DNA from: JAPLGZ01 sp038318235
GTDB taxonomy: Bacteria; Chloroflexota; Anaerolineae; Caldilineales; Caldilineaceae
Assembly (NCBI GenBank): GCA_038318235.1
Contig: JBBQBY010000350.1
Coordinates: forward strand, 1-7,395
Direction: 5' to 3'
DNA: 7,395 nt
The translations under genes were made by a program, and so were the position numbers. The notes under the pieces were generated by a model. That model saw only the letters and a program-made list of their open reading frames with translations, ran no database searches and was not told where the DNA came from. Below are positions 5,983-7,395 of the stretch, piece by piece; positions within the stretch are counted from its first letter, which is position 1, and each line of letters begins with the position of its first letter.

Positions 5983-6867
5983 TCAGAACAATGTCATCTG
6001 TCCTGGCTCCTGCGGTGGTTGGGGAGCGGATGGCAACCACGTGGGCAAGGAAATCAAAGCAGCCAAGCGTTCTTGTAAACGACGTACACTGGCTGGCGAA
6101 TGACCTTCATACGGATTGTGCATATAACCATAGATGTCGACTTGGTTATCATGTAATTGGGCCAGACGCTGCGCCCACAGATCAAGTTGAGCCTCGCGTG
6201 GGGCAACTAGTGCATTATCCTCTTTGGGCCCGTTCTTGTCGTCACCAATCCAACGCAGCATACAAAAATCGGGCGCTACGTGGGTCTGGATCAACTCAAG
6301 CCAGGTCGCATATAAATCTGGTGTATGGACGCGGTCGACCAAAACAAATGCCATGCCGCGTTCGGCTACATATTTGGCAAAAGCCGGCGTCATTAAATCG
6401 GTGGCGCGCACCTCCACCGCCAAGCGCAGATCATGGCCTTGCTCAGCCAACCAATCAACATACGTCGCGAGCACTCGACCTTCCCTTTGGCGTGTAAAAT
6501 CGGGCGGCAATTGCAGAAAGCTGACACCCGCCGCCGATCCTAAGGAGCGTAGCACATCTAGAAAGATCAGGGTTTCTTGTTGACAATCAACCAGGCGCTT
6601 CTGGTGGCTGATGCTCTGCGGAAATTTGAGCGTAAAGGTAAAGTCCGCCGGCGCCGTCTCTACCCACTTAATCAGTGTTGTCGGTTGGGGGATGGCGTAA
6701 AAGCTGGTATTGACCTCAACCGTGTTAAACTGGCTTGTGTAGTAAGTCAGCTGTTGATCTCTAGGTAACTTCTCAGGGTAAAAGACACCACGCCAGCCAT
6801 CAAAGATCCAAGATGACGTACCTAGCGCTATTTGTGAACTGTTATTTTCCGGTCCGTTGTTTTTCAT
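5983..6867 (-). CDS. DUF72 (YecE-like) TIM-barrel family protein
   Basis: Encodes 294 residues beginning MKNNGPENNSSQIALGTSSW. DUF72 hallmarks appear in order: GTSSWIFDGWRGVFYPEKLP (16-35), FNTVEVNTSFYAIP (47-60), FTFTLKFPQSISH (76-88), FLQLPPDF (118-125), LAVEVR (149-154), MLRWIGD (203-209) and the late YGYMHNPYEGHSP (226-238). Length is typical for this family, whose fold is a TIM barrel and whose biochemical role is not settled. The frame is open for 42 more codons upstream (to 6993). That extension is rejected because it has no family similarity, is AT-rich, and would run through the inverted repeats and promoter boxes of the divergent region. The ATG at 6867 has no clear Shine-Dalgarno. 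A TATA-rich stretch about 5-15 nt before it leaves room for a leaderless transcript, or for the promoter at 6925-6953. It stands alone, with 170 nt to the next gene. Confidence 0.9.
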   Translation of the reverse strand: MKNNGPENNSSQIALGTSSWIFDGWRGVFYPEKLPRDQQLTYYTSQFNTVEVNTSFYAIPQPTTLIKWVETAPADFTFTLKFPQSISHQKRLVDCQQETLIFLDVLRSLGSAAGVSFLQLPPDFTRQREGRVLATYVDWLAEQGHDLRLAVEVRATDLMTPAFAKYVAERGMAFVLVDRVHTPDLYATWLELIQTHVAPDFCMLRWIGDDKNGPKEDNALVAPREAQLDLWAQRLAQLHDNQVDIYGYMHNPYEGHSPASVRRLQERLAALISLPTWLPSAPQPPQEPGQMTLF

Positions 6868-6924
6868 AGCAAGATATAAAAGTGACCAAGTGCTCAGAAG
6901 ATTAAACCGTATGGCGTGGCCAAA

Positions 6925-6953
6925 CTTGTACTTTATGTACAATTTGCGATCAA
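6925..6953 (-). promoter_or_regulatory. Candidate promoter of the DUF72 gene, with operator-like palindrome
   Basis: On the minus strand TTGATC (6953-6948), a 17-nt spacer and TACAAG (6930-6925) match sigma-70 boxes at 4 of 6 bases each. A TTGTAC-N5-GTACAA palindrome (6926-6942) covers the spacer and -10, where a repressor would be expected. The predicted start lies about 50 nt before the ATG at 6867. Confidence 0.35.
6926..6942. promoter_or_regulatory. TTGTAC-N5-GTACAA palindrome (candidate operator)
   Basis: TTGTAC (6926-6931) and GTACAA (6937-6942) are perfect 6-bp inverted half-sites separated by 5 nt, giving 11 nt centre to centre, about one helix turn. It resembles the binding site of a dimeric regulator. 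The spacing does not fit NtcA (GTA-N8-TAC), CRP (TGTGA-N6-TCACA) or the cyanobacterial LexA box as I recall them, so the regulator is unassigned. Confidence 0.5.
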
Positions 6954-6984
6954 CTTGATAAATGTGCTTGTGCAAATTGTACAT
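6935..6984. repeat. 13-bp perfect inverted repeat in the divergent intergenic region
   Basis: ATGTACAATTTGC (6935-6947) and GCAAATTGTACAT (6972-6984) are perfect inverted copies around a 24-nt centre. The left arm shares its GTACAA with the shorter palindrome at 6926-6942. The right arm abuts the + strand -35 box TTGAGA at 6984-6989. The structure could be a pair of regulator sites, a looped operator or an RNA hairpin in the minus-strand leader. There is no T-tract on either side, so it is not an intrinsic terminator. Confidence 0.75.
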
Positions 6985-7012
6985 TGAGATCAATAAGTAC
7001 CTGTATTATTAT
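6984..7012 (+). promoter_or_regulatory. Promoter of the P-II gene
   Basis: TTGAGA (6984-6989), a 17-nt spacer and TATTAT (7007-7012) match sigma-70 boxes at 5 of 6 bases each, with optimal spacing. Transcription would start near 7019 and leave about 130 nt of leader before the GTG at 7150. A TTGTACA half-site ends right at the -35 box. Confidence 0.55.
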
Positions 7013-7016
7013 ACCA
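7008..7016 (-). promoter_or_regulatory. Divergent extended -10 element
   Basis: On the minus strand TGG (7016-7014) is followed by a perfect TATAAT (7013-7008), an extended -10. No good -35 is present. It overlaps the + strand -10 TATTAT almost base for base, so the two promoters would compete for polymerase. It points toward the DUF72 gene, through the inverted repeat. Confidence 0.45.
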
Positions 7017-7149
7017 TAATATACCTTGTGCCCTCTTGTAAGAGAATCATTTTAGCCAATAACGGATTTCATAATCAAATTACTGGATGAATTATAGGCC
7101 CGATTTTAACTTTACCTCCAATGCATCACAATTCTAAAGGAGATCGCTA

Positions 7150-7395
7150 GTGACTAAAAAAATTGAAGCGTTTATTCGAGAAGAAAAATTTGAAGAAGTT
7201 AAACAAGCTTTATACGAAATTGGGATTGTAGGGATGAACGTGGTGGAAGTACATGGACATGGCCGACAGGGCGGTGTGACCCTGGCTTGGCGTACGGGCA
7301 CATACAAGGTGGACATGCTGCCTAAGTTTCAGCTCAGCATTGTGCTGAGTGATGACAACGTCGACAAAACCGTCGAGACCATTCGCAAGGCGGCT
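7150..7395 (+). CDS. P-II family nitrogen regulator (GlnB/GlnK type), N-terminal 82 codons
   Basis: The reading frame runs off the window end. It begins (V/M)TKKIEAFIREEKFEEVKQAL and continues EIGIVGMNVVEVHGHGRQGGVTLAW..., which aligns with P-II signalling proteins. These cytoplasmic trimers bind ATP/ADP and 2-oxoglutarate and control ammonium transporters, glutamine synthetase or transcription factors. G38-R39-Q40 corresponds to E. coli GlnB GRQ (37-39), Y52 to the uridylylated Y51 of the T-loop, and K59 to K58, a nucleotide/2-oxoglutarate-site residue. The T-loop reads VTLAWRTGTYKVD instead of HTELYRGAEYMVD, with Trp where E. coli has Y46. GTG at 7150 is the start: AAAGGAG (7136-7142) lies 7 nt before it. 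Whether it is GlnB or an AmtB-linked GlnK needs the neighbour beyond the window. It is expected to respond to nitrogen status from the divergent promoter region, by inference. Confidence 0.93.
   Translation, partial: MTKKIEAFIREEKFEEVKQALYEIGIVGMNVVEVHGHGRQGGVTLAWRTGTYKVDMLPKFQLSIVLSDDNVDKTVETIRKAA

Noticed and set aside
5991..6583. Two overlapping + strand frames inside the DUF72 gene
   Set aside because: They are antisense to a conserved gene and show no known motif; shadows of the real frame.
6926..6942. NtcA or cyanobacterial LexA box
   Set aside because: GTA and TAC are 7 nt apart, not 8, and the GTAC half-sites have 5 nt between them, not 4. Neither consensus fits.
6868..6993. 42-codon N-terminal extension of the DUF72 protein
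   Set aside because: The open frame continues to 6993, but these residues have no DUF72 similarity and would overlap inverted repeats and promoter boxes. The ATG at 6867, just before GTSSW, gives the usual family length.
7134..7316. 60-codon minus-strand frame opposite the P-II gene
   Set aside because: It lies antisense to a clearly recognisable P-II coding sequence and has a low-complexity, unconvincing translation.

Overview
The window reads as ordinary bacterial chromosome. The gene set and protein styles best fit a Chloroflexota member, possibly near Herpetosiphon or Chloroflexales. The clues are a KorB-type 2-oxoacid:ferredoxin oxidoreductase, a large conserved protein of a type I associate with Chloroflexota, a SirB1/TPR protein, and a palindromic intergenic repeat of a style I recall from that phylum. 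This placement comes from recall and inference, not from a search. No rRNA, tRNA, CRISPR array, insertion sequence or phage module is visible.

Layout: The left part is on the + strand. A nested palindromic repeat (57-124) precedes korB (153-1205), the TPP/Fe-S subunit of a 2-oxoacid:ferredoxin oxidoreductase. Two hairpins follow, the second a good terminator, then a small metal-type VOC/glyoxalase-fold gene (1335-1733) with its own strong terminator (1760-1785). That terminator also works for the convergent minus-strand gene.

The middle and right parts are on the minus strand. From right to left in coding order they hold a DUF72/YecE-type TIM-barrel protein (6867-5983), a 577-residue protein of unknown role with nucleoside-phosphorylase-like landmarks in its C-terminal half (5812-4079), a SirB1-type transglutaminase-like/TPR protein (3981-3112), and a PlsC-type acyltransferase (3037-2357). 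A 72-residue putative helix-turn-helix protein (2043-1825) comes last, with its own near-perfect sigma-70 promoter and a leader of about 190 nt. The SirB1 and plsC genes are spaced 74-130 nt from their neighbours and may be loosely co-transcribed.

At the right edge, the first 82 codons of a P-II nitrogen-regulator gene (7150 to the window end, +) diverge from the DUF72 gene. The 282-bp region between them holds overlapping divergent promoters and repeated GTAC-centred palindromes, including a 13-bp perfect inverted repeat, which looks like a shared regulatory region.

Functional links are loose: central carbon/redox metabolism (korB), phospholipid synthesis (plsC), nitrogen sensing (P-II) and several widely conserved proteins of unknown role. 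The points most worth a second look are the P-II/DUF72 divergent regulatory region, the cryptic nucleoside-phosphorylase-like half of the 577-residue protein, the small regulator-like gene with an unusually strong promoter, and the nested repeat before korB.
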